64,000 bases of DNA, taken from contig CANPWA010000011.1 in NCBI GenBank assembly GCA_947581865.1, positions 1-64,000 on the forward strand, given 5' to 3'. Positions 8,325 to 16,757 of the stretch are shown in pieces. Under the pieces are notes generated by a model, which ran no database searches, was not told the DNA's origin, and saw only the letters and a list, made by a program, of their open reading frames with translations. The position numbers were made by a program, and so were the translations under genes. This DNA comes from an uncultured Acetatifactor sp. (GTDB taxonomy: Bacteria; Bacillota; Clostridia; Lachnospirales; Lachnospiraceae). Positions within the stretch are counted from its first letter, which is position 1. Each line of letters starts with the position of its first letter.

Positions 8325-9557
8325 ATGAGTATGAATCTGCAGCAGGCACAGGAGAAACTGGAGAAATACGGTCAACAGCATGTATTGAGATATTATAACG
8401 AATTGTCCGGGGAGGAGCGGCAGGCACTGCTCGATCAGATCGAGGCGACGGATATGAGCATACTGGAAGCCTGTCTTCACCGGGAGGAGCTGACCAGGAA
8501 AGGGAAGATCACACCCCTTGCTGCCATGCAGCTTAATGAGATAGAGGAAAACCGGGAGAGCTTTACCGCAGCCGGGCTGGAAGCCATCCGCGCGGGACGG
8601 GTGGGAGCCGTGCTCCTGGCAGGGGGTATGGGCACCCGGCTGGGCGCGGATGCGCCCAAGGGAATGTTTAATGTGGGGATCAACAGGGAACTCTATATCT
8701 TTGAATGTCTGATCAACAATCTCATGGATGTGGTGCGGCAGGCGGGTGCATGGATCCATCTTTTTGTGATGACCAGCGACAAGAATCATGAGTCCACTGT
8801 AAATTTTTTTCAGGAGAAAAATTTCTTCGGCTATCGCGCCGAATATGTCCATTTTTTTAAACAGGAGATGGCGGCGGCCACAGATTTTAACGGCAAAATT
8901 TTCCTGGAGGAGAAGGGAAAGCTCTCCACCTCCCCCAACGGAAACGGCGGCTGGTTTATCTCATTGAAAAACAACGGTCTTCTGAAGCTGGTGCATGACG
9001 AGGGCATTGAGTGGCTGAATGTGTTTGCGGTGGACAATGTGCTGCAGCGCATCGCGGATCCCTGTTTCGTGGGAGCCACTATCCTGAAGAATTGTGTTGT
9101 GGGCGCAAAGGTAGTGCGCAAGAACGCTCCTGATGAGAAAGTGGGAGTGATGTGCCTTGAGGACGGAAAGCCCTCCATTGTGGAATATTATGAGCTCACG
9201 GAAGAAATGATAAACGCCAGGGACGAGAAGGGGGATTATGCCTATTATTTCGGCGTGATCCTGAACTATCTGTTTAAGGTGGAGGAGCTGGAGCACATGA
9301 TGGCGTCGAAAATGCCGCTTCACATTGTGGAGAAGAAGATTCCCTGTCTGGATGAGGAAGGGAATCCGGTAAAACCGGAGGAGCCCAACGGTTATAAATT
9401 TGAAAACCTGGTGCTGGATATGATCCATCAGCTGGATTCCTGCCTGCCCTTTGAGGTGGACCGGGAGCGGGAGTTTGCCCCCATCAAGAACGCAGCCGGG
9501 GTGGACTCCGTGGAGAGCGCACGGATCCTTCTGCGCAAAAACGGCGTGGAGCTGTGA
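8325..9557 (+). CDS. UDP-sugar pyrophosphorylase (UTP--hexose-1-phosphate uridylyltransferase, eukaryotic-type UDPGP family)
   Basis: Transfers UMP from UTP to a hexose- or N-acetylhexosamine-1-phosphate. The 410-residue protein has the nucleotide-binding signature LLAGGMGTRLGADAPKGMF near residues 105-123. A uridine/sugar pocket follows, with STSPNGNGG and the metal-binding FAVDN. This is the UDPGP/UAP1 family, not GalU/GtaB. The substrate could be Glc-1-P, Gal-1-P or GlcNAc-1-P; the sequence alone does not decide. Start ATG 8325 has AAGGAG 10 nt upstream. galE follows after about 100 bp with no terminator between, so the pair probably forms one unit for UDP-Glc/UDP-Gal supply. Confidence 0.88.
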   Translation: MSMNLQQAQEKLEKYGQQHVLRYYNELSGEERQALLDQIEATDMSILEACLHREELTRKGKITPLAAMQLNEIEENRESFTAAGLEAIRAGRVGAVLLAGGMGTRLGADAPKGMFNVGINRELYIFECLINNLMDVVRQAGAWIHLFVMTSDKNHESTVNFFQEKNFFGYRAEYVHFFKQEMAAATDFNGKIFLEEKGKLSTSPNGNGGWFISLKNNGLLKLVHDEGIEWLNVFAVDNVLQRIADPCFVGATILKNCVVGAKVVRKNAPDEKVGVMCLEDGKPSIVEYYELTEEMINARDEKGDYAYYFGVILNYLFKVEELEHMMASKMPLHIVEKKIPCLDEEGNPVKPEEPNGYKFENLVLDMIHQLDSCLPFEVDREREFAPIKNAAGVDSVESARILLRKNGVEL

Positions 9558-9662
9558 CAAGGGGAAGGCGGTTTTGCCAAAACAGTGGGGGAACGGTATC
9601 CCCGTAAATGTGTGAAAAAAACGGACAGCCCGGCGGGTGCCCCCGGGCGGAGAGGAGCGGAC

Positions 9663-10679
9663 ATGAAAGTATTGGTGACAGGCGGTGCGGGTTTTATCGG
9701 AAGCCACACGGTGGTGGAGCTTCAGGAGGCTGGCTATGATGTGGCGGTGCTGGATAATCTCTGCAATTCCAGTCGGAAATCTCTGGAGAGAGTGGAGGCG
9801 ATCACCGGGAAGAAAGTTCCCTTTTATGAGGCGGATATCCTGGACAGGGAGGCTCTTGAAAATATCTTTGAGAAGGAATCCATTGATGCGGTCATCCACT
9901 TCGCGGGGTTAAAGGCGGTGGGTGAGTCCGTACAGAAGCCCTGGGAGTATTATGAGAACAATATTGCGGGGACATTGACACTGGTGGACGTGATGCGGAG
10001 GCACGGCGTGAAAAATATCATCTTTTCCTCCAGCGCGACGGTGTACGGCAATCCCGCCTTCATTCCCATCACCGAGGAGTGTCCCAAGGGGCAGTGTACG
10101 AACCCTTATGGCTGGACCAAGTCCATGCTGGAGCAGATTTTGTCGGATATCCAGAAGGCGGATCCCGAGTGGAACGTCATTCTTCTCCGGTATTTTAATC
10201 CCATCGGCGCCCACAAAAGCGGCACCATGGGAGAGAATCCCAACGGTATCCCCAACAATCTCATGCCCTATATCACTCAGGTGGCTGTGGGCAAACTGAA
10301 AGAGCTGGGAGTATTCGGCGATGATTACGACACCCCCGACGGCACCGGTGTGCGGGATTATATTCATGTGGTGGATCTGGCCAGAGGTCATGTGAAGGCG
10401 TTAAAAAAGATTGAAGAAAAAAGCGGATTAAAGATATACAATCTGGGCACCGGCGTGGGATACAGCGTGCTGGACATTGTGAAGAATTTCGAGGCAGCCA
10501 CCGGAGTGAAGATCCCCTATGTCATCAAGGAAAGACGCCCTGGGGATATTGCTGTCTGTTACGCCGACGCCACAAGGGCGAAGGAAGAGCTCGGCTGGAC
10601 GGCAGAGTACGGCATACAGGAAATGTGCGCCGACTCCTGGAGATGGCAGAAGAACAATCCCAACGGGTACGAAGATTGA
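9663..10679 (+). CDS. galE: UDP-glucose 4-epimerase
   Basis: Interconverts UDP-glucose and UDP-galactose in the cytoplasm. The extended short-chain dehydrogenase fold is clear: GGAGFIGSH at the N terminus binds [11 protein letters not shown] carries the catalytic Ser/Thr, and the catalytic tyrosine-lysine pair sits in NPYGWTK. Its length of 338 residues matches E. coli GalE exactly. Start ATG 9663 has a GGAG-type ribosome site and begins directly with [11 protein letters not shown] strong hairpin follows the stop. It lies downstream of the UDP-sugar pyrophosphorylase and probably shares its transcript. Confidence 0.95.
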   Translation: MKVLVTGGAGFIGSHTVVELQEAGYDVAVLDNLCNSSRKSLERVEAITGKKVPFYEADILDREALENIFEKESIDAVIHFAGLKAVGESVQKPWEYYENNIAGTLTLVDVMRRHGVKNIIFSSSATVYGNPAFIPITEECPKGQCTNPYGWTKSMLEQILSDIQKADPEWNVILLRYFNPIGAHKSGTMGENPNGIPNNLMPYITQVAVGKLKELGVFGDDYDTPDGTGVRDYIHVVDLARGHVKALKKIEEKSGLKIYNLGTGVGYSVLDIVKNFEAATGVKIPYVIKERRPGDIAVCYADATRAKEELGWTAEYGIQEMCADSWRWQKNNPNGYED

Positions 10680-10694
10680 TAAAAGAAAGAAAAT

Positions 10695-10739
10695 GCCCCC
10701 TTTGTCAGACAGAGACGTTCTGATAAGGGGGCGTTTTTT
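10695..10739. terminator. Bidirectional terminator between galE and the hemolysin-III gene
   Basis: Long stem GCCCCCTTTGTCAGA (10695-10709) against TCTGATAAGGGGGC (10719-10732), with T run on the plus side and A run on the minus side. It separates two convergent genes, so it can serve both. Confidence 0.85.
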
Positions 10740-11388
10740 ATGCGAGATACAGGTACATAAACGCAAAGTGGCAGATGCTTCCGCCCATGACAAAGAGATG
10801 AAATACCTCATGGGAGCCGAAATCCTTGTGCTTTGCATTAAAAATAGGAAGCTTTAGGGCGTAGATGATCCCTCCCACCGTGTAGATGATCCCTCCCACC
10901 AGAAGAAGCATAAAGCCTCCCTTGGGAAGAGTACTCCAAAGCTGTCCGAATACCAGCACACACACCCATCCCATGGAGATGTAAATAATGGAAGAAAACC
11001 ATTTGGGGCAGGTGACCCAGAACGCTTTGACCAGCATTCCCACCAAAGCGATACTCCACACCAGCGTCAACATTTTCAGACCGATCGGTTTCTCCAGAAC
11101 CATGAGACAGACAGGGGTGTAGGAACCGGCGATCAGCACGAAGATCATCATGTGGTCGATCCGCTTAAAAATCCGCAGCCTGCTTCCGGTGAAGTTTACT
11201 GTGTGGTAGGTGGCGCTGGCGCCGTAGAGCAGAATCATGCTGCTGATGAAAATAGTCATGGCAACAAAATTCTGGCTGCCCGTGGGGCTTCCTGTTTTGA
11301 TCAAAAGCGGTACAGCGGCAAATACAGCCAGCATCATAGCGATAAAGTGTGTAATGGCGCTGCCCGGTTCTCTGATGGTTATCTGCAT
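10738..11388 (-). CDS. Hemolysin III / PAQR-family membrane protein
   Basis: Seven-helix membrane protein of 216 residues. Family metal-site signatures are visible: a Ser and His in YGASATYHTV, then IDHMMIFVLIAGSYTP, and HEVFHLFVMGG near the C terminus. Members are zinc-dependent membrane hydrolase-like proteins; the hemolysin name is historical and true haemolysis is unproven. I start at ATG 11388 with GGGAGG upstream, rather than the longer frame from 11427. A minus-strand promoter and a set of repeats lie upstream. The 3' end touches the shared terminator with galE. Confidence 0.9.
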   Translation of the reverse strand: MQITIREPGSAITHFIAMMLAVFAAVPLLIKTGSPTGSQNFVAMTIFISSMILLYGASATYHTVNFTGSRLRIFKRIDHMMIFVLIAGSYTPVCLMVLEKPIGLKMLTLVWSIALVGMLVKAFWVTCPKWFSSIIYISMGWVCVLVFGQLWSTLPKGGFMLLLVGGIIYTVGGIIYALKLPIFNAKHKDFGSHEVFHLFVMGGSICHFAFMYLYLA

Positions 11389-11430
11389 ACAGATCCTCCC
11401 TTCGATGTTACAACATAATATCTGCAAAAA

Positions 11431-11496
11431 CTACTAATCATATTATCTGCAACTCAACAAGTAGTATTCAAAACTACGTTATACCATAAATACTAC
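11431..11496. repeat. ACTAC/GTAGT repeats over the hemolysin-III promoter
   Basis: GTAGTATT (11461-11468) is perfectly inverted as AATACTAC (11489-11496), with further ACTACT/ACTAC copies near 11430 and 11472. The right arm overlaps the minus-strand -10. This looks like an operator for an unidentified regulator. Confidence 0.45.
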
Positions 11497-11518
11497 TATC
11501 AAAAGAAGGAATTGTCAA
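11490..11518 (-). promoter_or_regulatory. Promoter of the hemolysin-III gene
   Basis: On the minus strand TTGACA (11518-11513), 17 nt, TAGTAT (11495-11490), about 100 nt before the start codon. Confidence 0.7.
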
Positions 11519-11519
11519 T

Positions 11520-11567
11520 AAGAAATTCAAATGTTAAGAAATTCAAATTTTAAGAAATGCAAATTTC
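11520..11567. repeat. Three tandem 16-bp repeats
   Basis: Copies at 11520-11535, 11536-11551 and 11552-11567, unit AAGAAATTCAAATNTT. The last copy is diverged. They lie between the small minus-strand gene and the hemolysin-III promoter. Confidence 0.7.
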
Positions 11568-11579
11568 TTGGATGCTGCT

Positions 11580-11843
11580 TTAGTCTTCCTCGATCACATG
11601 GAATTCCAAATAGTCAAAATCAATGTGTTCAATGAAGCTGTCCTGAAAAAAGCGGGTTTTTGAATGCCGCCTGAATTCGGCAATATTTTTGTCCAGCCAG
11701 ATGGGTTGTCCCAGATCAAAACGGCGGCATACTTCCTCCAGAGAGCGAAAAACTTTGTGTGTGCGGGTGTCTTTGCCGTAATCCTCCACTACCGTGTCCT
11801 GCAGCATACGATTGTCCCGGAATGTTTTTGCCCAGATTCGCAA
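11580..11843 (-). CDS. Small conserved-looking protein, function unknown
   Basis: Predicted soluble acidic protein of 87 residues, rich in aromatic and charged residues (WAKTFRDNRML at the N terminus, a DYLEFHVIEED tail). No domain is recognised. Start: GGAGG with 7-nt spacing points to the TTG at 11843; the in-frame ATG at 11861 has no ribosome site. It is transcribed in the same direction as the hemolysin-III gene but separated by repeats and a promoter, so it is likely independent. It reads as a genuine gene because of the good ribosome site and balanced composition. Confidence 0.6.
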   Translation of the reverse strand: MRIWAKTFRDNRMLQDTVVEDYGKDTRTHKVFRSLEEVCRRFDLGQPIWLDKNIAEFRRHSKTRFFQDSFIEHIDFDYLEFHVIEED

Positions 11844-12174
11844 AATGTGTCCTCCTTCCAATTACAGATGATAATTTTTCCATTGGATATGTAAAATAAT
11901 AAGGGAAATGTTGGGAATTTTCAAGATAAAAGGGGACGAAAGAACGAAAGGGGAAAGCATAAAACGTAGGAAGGATCATATATATATAGAGTGGTGATTT
12001 GCAGATGGACAAAACTACCAACAATCTTAAAAAAAGGATTAAATTTTTGTGAAATATATACATTTTTATCGTGACCTGTGGTATAATGACTTTAATCAAA
12101 ACATAAAGTGCCCGGAGGGGAAAAAACAGGCGGGTGGATTGTCGATCACGGAGAGACAAGGCAAAGGAGTCATT
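11844..12174. other. Intergenic region before the alarmone synthetase
   Basis: AT-rich divergent spacer. It contains the extended -10 promoter at 12059-12087 and a leader of about 80 nt. No further gene or clear hairpin was seen. Confidence 0.5.
12059..12087 (+). promoter_or_regulatory. Extended -10 promoter of the alarmone synthetase
   Basis: TGGTATAAT at 12079-12087 is an extended -10. The -35 (TACATT, 12059-12064) is weak at 17-nt spacing. Confidence 0.55.
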
Positions 12175-12822
12175 ATGGATTTGAGGCAGGCAGACGGTGA
12201 GGGCATCGATAGCTGGCAGGAGGTTACCCTGGTTTATAATGCTGCTCTCAGGCAGATAGAGACAAAAATGGAAATACTCAACGATGAGTTTCAGCATGTT
12301 CATCAATATAATCCGATCGAGCATATCAAAGCACGGATCAAGACGCCGGAGAGTATCGTGAAGAAGCTGAAGCGCCACGGCTATGAGTCTACCATTGACA
12401 ATATGGTAAAGTACGTGAACGATATCGCGGGTATCCGGATCATTTGCTCTTTTACATCGGATATTTATGGCATAGCGGATATGATCAGGGAGCAGAAGGA
12501 TATTCACGTTCTTATGGAGAAAGATTACATTACATACCCCAAGGCGAGCGGATACAAGAGCTACCATATGATTGTGACAGTACCGGTGTATTTGTCGGAC
12601 CGCATCGTGGATACCAAAGTGGAGATTCAGATCCGCACTGTGGCGATGGATTTCTGGGCGAGTCTGGAGCATAAGATCCATTATAAGTTTGAGGGAGACG
12701 CCCCGGAACATATCCGGAACGAATTGGTGGAGTGTGCCCGCCTGGTATCGGATCTGGATGCCAGAATGCTGTCGCTGAACAAGGAGATCGTAGCGCTCAG
12801 CAGGGCGCGGAAGGATGCCTAG
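12175..12822 (+). CDS. Small alarmone synthetase (RelA/SpoT-domain GTP pyrophosphokinase, RelQ/YjbM type)
   Basis: Makes (p)ppGpp from ATP and GTP/GDP. The 215-residue protein contains only the synthetase domain, with no HD hydrolase or TGS/ACT part. Visible family signatures are the segment RIKTPESIVKKLKRHG, the DIAGIRIICSF strand-turn, KASGYKSYH, and EIQIRTVAMDFWASLEHKIHYK. Length and layout match the RelQ/YjbM class. Start ATG 12175 is 5 nt after AAAGGAG. It appears to be transcribed alone. In Firmicutes such enzymes respond to cell-wall stress, which fits the surrounding wall genes but is not shown by this sequence. Confidence 0.92.
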   Translation: MDLRQADGEGIDSWQEVTLVYNAALRQIETKMEILNDEFQHVHQYNPIEHIKARIKTPESIVKKLKRHGYESTIDNMVKYVNDIAGIRIICSFTSDIYGIADMIREQKDIHVLMEKDYITYPKASGYKSYHMIVTVPVYLSDRIVDTKVEIQIRTVAMDFWASLEHKIHYKFEGDAPEHIRNELVECARLVSDLDARMLSLNKEIVALSRARKDA

Positions 12823-12851
12823 ACAGGGGGACGGAGAAAATCGGGCAGAGT

Positions 12852-12893
12852 GATAAGAAAGGGCATGTTGGAAACAGAAGGCATGCCCTTATC
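12852..12893 (+). terminator. Probable terminator after the alarmone synthetase
   Basis: GATAA(12852-12856)..GGGCATG(12861-12867) pairs with CATGCCC(12882-12888)TTATC; the T tract is poor. Confidence 0.4.
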
Positions 12894-13113
12894 ATTTCCC
12901 CCGAAATGAGGAGTGCCCGGATACCTCTCGGCACCCGGGCTATTATGAAAAAATTATCTAAAGCTGTATCTTTAAATTCAGTATAACAATCAAATATGAA
13001 CAATATATGAACTTGGTGTAAATAGTTGGTTAAAGTTACAAAGAGAAGACGGAAGTTTTGTAAAAAATATGCAAAATACACAAAAATCAACAAAATATTT
13101 GATTTTGATAGTG

Positions 13114-13142
13114 TTGTCAGAGCGGAAAAAAAATGGTAAAAT
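13114..13142 (+). promoter_or_regulatory. Promoter of the coiled-coil gene
   Basis: TTGTCA (13114-13119), 17 nt, TAAAAT (13137-13142), about 60 nt before the ATG. Confidence 0.7.
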
Positions 13143-13200
13143 AATTACATTCATGTAGAAACTTTTATGAGGTCAGAGGGAAATGTTCGGAGGAAAATTT

Positions 13201-14151
13201 ATGGATACTTTTATGGACAAACTGGCACAAAGATTTACTGCACAGGAGCTGATCAAGGCGAACTCCGCAGCGGAGATCGAGGAGATGAACAGGCTCAAGG
13301 CGCAGGTGGATGAGTATACCCATTGTTTAAACCGGATGCAGCAGATCTGCGCGGAGATGGAGCAGTCTGCGGAGGCGGCGAGGGGCAGGATGGATTCTGT
13401 ACAATTGAATACGGACGATCTGAAAGCGCAGCTTTTGGAGATCCGCCGGGAGATGCAGAATCTTGGAAATATTGGAAACGCCGGCGGGGGAAGCGATCTG
13501 GCGGAAGTGTTTGAGAAAATGAGTGCGGCGCAGGAGTCCCGTCTGGAGATGATGCAGGGGGAACAGCAGACGCAGTTTGAGAGCCTGCGTGGTTCGGTGG
13601 AGAGTCAGTTGAGCGCTATCAAGAGCGCCCAGGAGACCCAGTTGAACAGCGCGAAAGCTTTGCAGGAAGAGCAGCTGGAGACCATCCGCGTCCTGCAGGA
13701 GACCCAGCTTGAGGGCTTGAGGGGAATGCAGGAAAATCAGTTCGACGCCATGAAAAACGCTTTGGATGACCAGCTGGACAGTGTGCGCAGTATGATCAAG
13801 GCACAGATCAGCAACATCAAAAACGGACAGGACGGTCAGCTCGACGGTCTCAAGAGCGCTTTGGAATTGCAGAACACCACGCTGGAGACCCAGCTGGCAG
13901 ATATGAAGTCCGTTTTGGAGACCCAGCTGAGCGGCGCCAATGAGTTTGTGCACAAGGAATGTGTAAAAGTATATCGGAATGTGCAGGCAGTTGTGGGAGA
14001 GGAAAACAATAAACAGAGTGAAAACTTTGAATTTACAGTCAAACCCATGGGCAAAAAGCTGAAATCCGTATTCAGCATATCCATTGCGGCGCTGGTGGTT
14101 TCCATTATCAGCGTGGCGCTGCAGGTTTTGAGTCTGCTTCATATTTTCTAA
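13201..14151 (+). CDS. Tail-anchored coiled-coil protein with 11-residue repeats
   Basis: 316 residues, no enzyme domain recognised. An N-terminal helical region (residues 1-100) is followed by a Gly-rich break. About eleven consecutive 11-residue units then run over nt 13564-13926, with pattern xxxQ(L/F)xx(L/I/M)(K/R)xA; examples are QETQLNSAKAL, QEEQLETIRVL and QDGQLDGLKSA. Eleven-residue periodicity indicates a hendecad coiled coil. One hydrophobic helix near the C terminus (SISIAALVVSIISVAL, residues ~291-306) followed by a few residues marks a tail anchor, so most of the chain should be cytoplasmic. Start ATG 13201 is 8 nt after GGAGGA; ATG 13183 lacks a good site. It may be a spacer or scaffold at the membrane; no function is claimed. 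Confidence 0.75.
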   Translation: MDTFMDKLAQRFTAQELIKANSAAEIEEMNRLKAQVDEYTHCLNRMQQICAEMEQSAEAARGRMDSVQLNTDDLKAQLLEIRREMQNLGNIGNAGGGSDLAEVFEKMSAAQESRLEMMQGEQQTQFESLRGSVESQLSAIKSAQETQLNSAKALQEEQLETIRVLQETQLEGLRGMQENQFDAMKNALDDQLDSVRSMIKAQISNIKNGQDGQLDGLKSALELQNTTLETQLADMKSVLETQLSGANEFVHKECVKVYRNVQAVVGEENNKQSENFEFTVKPMGKKLKSVFSISIAALVVSIISVALQVLSLLHIF

Positions 14152-14163
14152 AGGAGAGCGGGA

Positions 14164-14730
14164 ATGGCAAAGGAGATCTGGAAACCCGGCAATATGTTGT
14201 ATCCGCTGCCGGTAGTGATGGTAAGTGTGGCGAACGGAAACGGTAAAAACAACATTATCACACTGGCGTGGGTGGGAACGGTCTGTTCGGAACCGCCCAT
14301 GGTATCCGTTTCCGTGAGACCGGAACGGTATTCCTATGGAATCCTGAAGGAGACCGGGGAGTTTGTCATTAACCTGGTCACGAAGGATTTAACCTTTGCC
14401 ACGGATTACTGCGGGGTCAAAAGCGGCCGGGATGTGGATAAATTTCGTGAGATGGGGCTGACGGCGCTGCCCGGAGAGAACGTGAAAGCGCCGCTCATCG
14501 GAGAAAGCCCGGTGAATATTGAGTGCAGTGTGCGTGAGATCAAGCCTTTGGGTTCCCATGATATGTTCATCGCGGATGTTTTGGCAGTGCACGCGGACAA
14601 AAAATATATGGACGGGAATCACAAATTCCATTTGGACAAGGCAGATCCCATCGTCTATTCTCACGGGACCTATTTTTGCTGTGGTGAAGAACTCGGAACT
14701 TTTGGCTACAGCGTGAGAAAAAAAGGATGA
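14164..14730 (+). CDS. Flavin reductase-like (FMN-binding split barrel) protein
   Basis: 188 residues of the flavin-reductase/DIM6-NTAB family, which binds FMN in a split barrel. The N-terminal PLPVVMVSVANGNGKNN, then ITLAWVGTVCSEPPMVSVSV and the FVINLVTKD strand are typical. Some Clostridia use these proteins as flavoredoxins or small electron carriers. The start has AAAGGAG 7 nt upstream. It follows the coiled-coil gene by 12 bp and so shares its transcript; a terminator follows. The substrate or redox partner is unknown. Confidence 0.85.
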   Translation: MAKEIWKPGNMLYPLPVVMVSVANGNGKNNIITLAWVGTVCSEPPMVSVSVRPERYSYGILKETGEFVINLVTKDLTFATDYCGVKSGRDVDKFREMGLTALPGENVKAPLIGESPVNIECSVREIKPLGSHDMFIADVLAVHADKKYMDGNHKFHLDKADPIVYSHGTYFCCGEELGTFGYSVRKKG

Positions 14731-14747
14731 GATGTGTTGGAAATCTG

Positions 14748-14774
14748 AGGGAGTCCGCAGGGCTCCCTTTTTTA
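14748..14774 (+). terminator. Terminator after the flavin reductase gene
   Basis: GGGAG...CTCCC hairpin with small loop followed by TTTTTT. Confidence 0.8.
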
Positions 14775-14973
14775 TCGGACAGGAAAATCCCCCCCCTTCG
14801 ATAAAAATTCTCCGCGGGGGATGCGCCAAGGCACATTCCTTGTTTTGTCTGAGAAGGATCAGAGAGTGTTCACAAAAATATCCATTTGTTGGATTTGGGT
14901 ATAGCCCGCCGCATCCGGGGCATAATTTATAAAGTGTATCAGGCACTTTACAAGCTTTGGATTACTTGATAGA

Positions 14974-16584
14974 ATGAAACTGTTTAGGCAAAATCGTTAC
15001 AGAGGAATAATCCGGATGAATTTTCTGACAAAAAAACTTAAGCTTACATATATTATGATTAGTTTTTTGACCCTGTTTGTCTGCACGTTGTTTTTAGACG
15101 GTTACACAGTCTTCCGGTCAGAGGGCGAGAATTATTTTCATATTTTTTTAAACGGTACGCCGATCGGAGCCGTGAAAGATGAGAGCACGGCGGAGAAGCT
15201 TTTGGTGGATGCCAGACGGGAGATTGCGTCACAGAGCGACGGGATCGTGTTTATTGATGTGGATATGTCCGTGCAGGGGGAGGAAGTGATCTGGGGGCGG
15301 CTGGACGATGAAGAGACGCTTTGCCGGCGCATGGCTGAGATCATGCGGGGCAGTATCAAGGAGACCATGCACCATTCGTACACGATGAAGGTGAACGAAT
15401 ACATGGTGAACTTAGGAAGCATAGATGATGTACAGGAGCTTTTACAGGCGGCTGTGGATAAATATGATACGGAGGGGCTGTTTGAGGTCAATCTGATCGG
15501 AGATCCTTCCCGGGAGCTGGGTGCGCTGACGGCACAGATCGTCAGACGGGAGGACGACGCTGATGAAAACGGAATGCGCTATGTGGCTGCGGGCGTGGAG
15601 AGCGTGGTGGCACAGATCGGGGAGGAGATCTATGACAGCAGTGAAAAAGATTTTGACGATTTTGAACTGGGGCTGAAAGATGTAAACTTTTCTGAGGAAG
15701 TGGAGATCGTGGAGGCATATCTGCCTCAGAGCAGACTGTCAACTTTGGAACAGGCGATGGATGAGGTGATCAAGGAACAGGAGACGGTGGGGGAATACAC
15801 TATCGTGTCGGGAGATACTCTGTCGGAGATTGCCATTAAAGTTAATATTCCTCTGGATAAAATCGTGGAACTCAACAGTGACAGGCTGGAGGATGAAAAT
15901 TCCACGATCCGCGTGGGGGACAAGCTGGTGATCACAGTGCCGGAGCCTGAGCTGTCTGTGGAGCGGATGGAGGAGAATTATTACGAAGAAACTTATGACG
16001 CGGAGATCATCTATATAGAAAATAATGACTGGTACACCAATCAGACGGTAGTGCATCAGCAGCCCCGGGCAGGGTTCCGCAAGATAGTGGCCGATGTGAG
16101 TTACTTAAACGACAAGGAGGTCTCCCGGGAAATCCTGAAGGAGGAGATCCTCATGGAGGCGGTGCCCAAGATCGTGGAGCGGGGTACGAAGATTCCGCCC
16201 ACCTATATCAAGCCTATCTCCGGAGGACGGCAGACATCGGGATTTGGTCCCCGGAAGGCTCCCAAGAAGGGGGCGAGCACCTATCACAAGGGAGTGGACT
16301 GGGCGGTTCCCACAGGGACTTCCGTCTATGCTTCCTGCGGCGGAACCGTGGCGAAGGCCGGCTGGGGAAGCGGATACGGCTATGTGGTCTATATCGACCA
16401 CGAAGACGGAAGGCAGACCCGGTATGGGCATCTGTCCAAAGTGCTTGTCAAGAGCGGACAAAAAGTAAAACAGGGAGAAAGGATAGCGCTCAGCGGCAAT
16501 ACGGGCGTCAGCACGGGACCTCATCTTCACTTTGAGATTTTGATCAACGGGTCCCAGGTAAATCCTCTCAAATATTTGAATTGA
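14974..16584 (+). CDS. Cell-wall M23 peptidase with LysM and G5 domains
   Basis: Predicted membrane-anchored peptidoglycan hydrolase of up to 536 residues. A signal-anchor helix (IMISFLTLFVCTLFLDG) lies near residues 27-44. An extracellular N-terminal region of about 200 residues follows, then LysM (YTIVSGDTLSEIAIKVNIP, near 276-322), a G5 domain ending in KIVERGTKIPP (near 345-412), and a C-terminal M23 metallopeptidase. Zinc ligands are visible in YHKGVDWA (H and D) and GPHLHFEI (HxH), so it should be an active endopeptidase. An in-frame ATG at 15016 is an alternative start, since no strong ribosome site marks the first. Monocistronic by context. The domain mix suggests turnover of cross-linked wall. 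Confidence 0.9.
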   Translation: MKLFRQNRYRGIIRMNFLTKKLKLTYIMISFLTLFVCTLFLDGYTVFRSEGENYFHIFLNGTPIGAVKDESTAEKLLVDARREIASQSDGIVFIDVDMSVQGEEVIWGRLDDEETLCRRMAEIMRGSIKETMHHSYTMKVNEYMVNLGSIDDVQELLQAAVDKYDTEGLFEVNLIGDPSRELGALTAQIVRREDDADENGMRYVAAGVESVVAQIGEEIYDSSEKDFDDFELGLKDVNFSEEVEIVEAYLPQSRLSTLEQAMDEVIKEQETVGEYTIVSGDTLSEIAIKVNIPLDKIVELNSDRLEDENSTIRVGDKLVITVPEPELSVERMEENYYEETYDAEIIYIENNDWYTNQTVVHQQPRAGFRKIVADVSYLNDKEVSREILKEEILMEAVPKIVERGTKIPPTYIKPISGGRQTSGFGPRKAPKKGASTYHKGVDWAVPTGTSVYASCGGTVAKAGWGSGYGYVVYIDHEDGRQTRYGHLSKVLVKSGQKVKQGERIALSGNTGVSTGPHLHFEILINGSQVNPLKYLN

Positions 16585-16589
16585 CATAC

Positions 16590-16610
16590 GGCGCGGGGCT
16601 TTCCCGCGCC
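16590..16610 (+). terminator. Hairpin after the M23 peptidase gene
   Basis: Perfect GGCGCGGG (16590-16597) / CCCGCGCC (16603-16610) stem with a 5-nt loop; the T tract is short, so efficiency is unsure. Confidence 0.6.
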
Positions 16611-16639
16611 TTGTACATAGAAAAGAACAAGCTTTCGTG

Positions 16640-16668
16640 TTTACAAACGAACCAAAATATGGTATAAA
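16640..16668 (+). promoter_or_regulatory. Promoter of murA
   Basis: TTTACA (16640-16645), 17 nt, TATAAA (16663-16668). Confidence 0.7.
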
Positions 16669-16757
16669 GCACTATAAGGGATGGTAGATTTAGTATTTGG
16701 GATACTAATGATTGATAGCAGATAACTCATCGAGCAGCAGTCGAGAGGTAGAAATAA

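Larger units (their letters stand above)
12823..13200. other. Intergenic region between alarmone synthetase and coiled-coil gene
   Basis: Holds a hairpin after the synthetase gene (12852-12893), a second GC-rich inverted stretch near 12913-12940, an AT-rich stretch without genes, and the promoter at 13114-13142. Confidence 0.5.

Noticed and set aside
14775..14973. Possible c-di-AMP riboswitch before the M23 peptidase
   Set aside because: The region is short and none of the conserved core segments of the ydaO class could be found; only a small AAAGTG/CACTTT hairpin is present.
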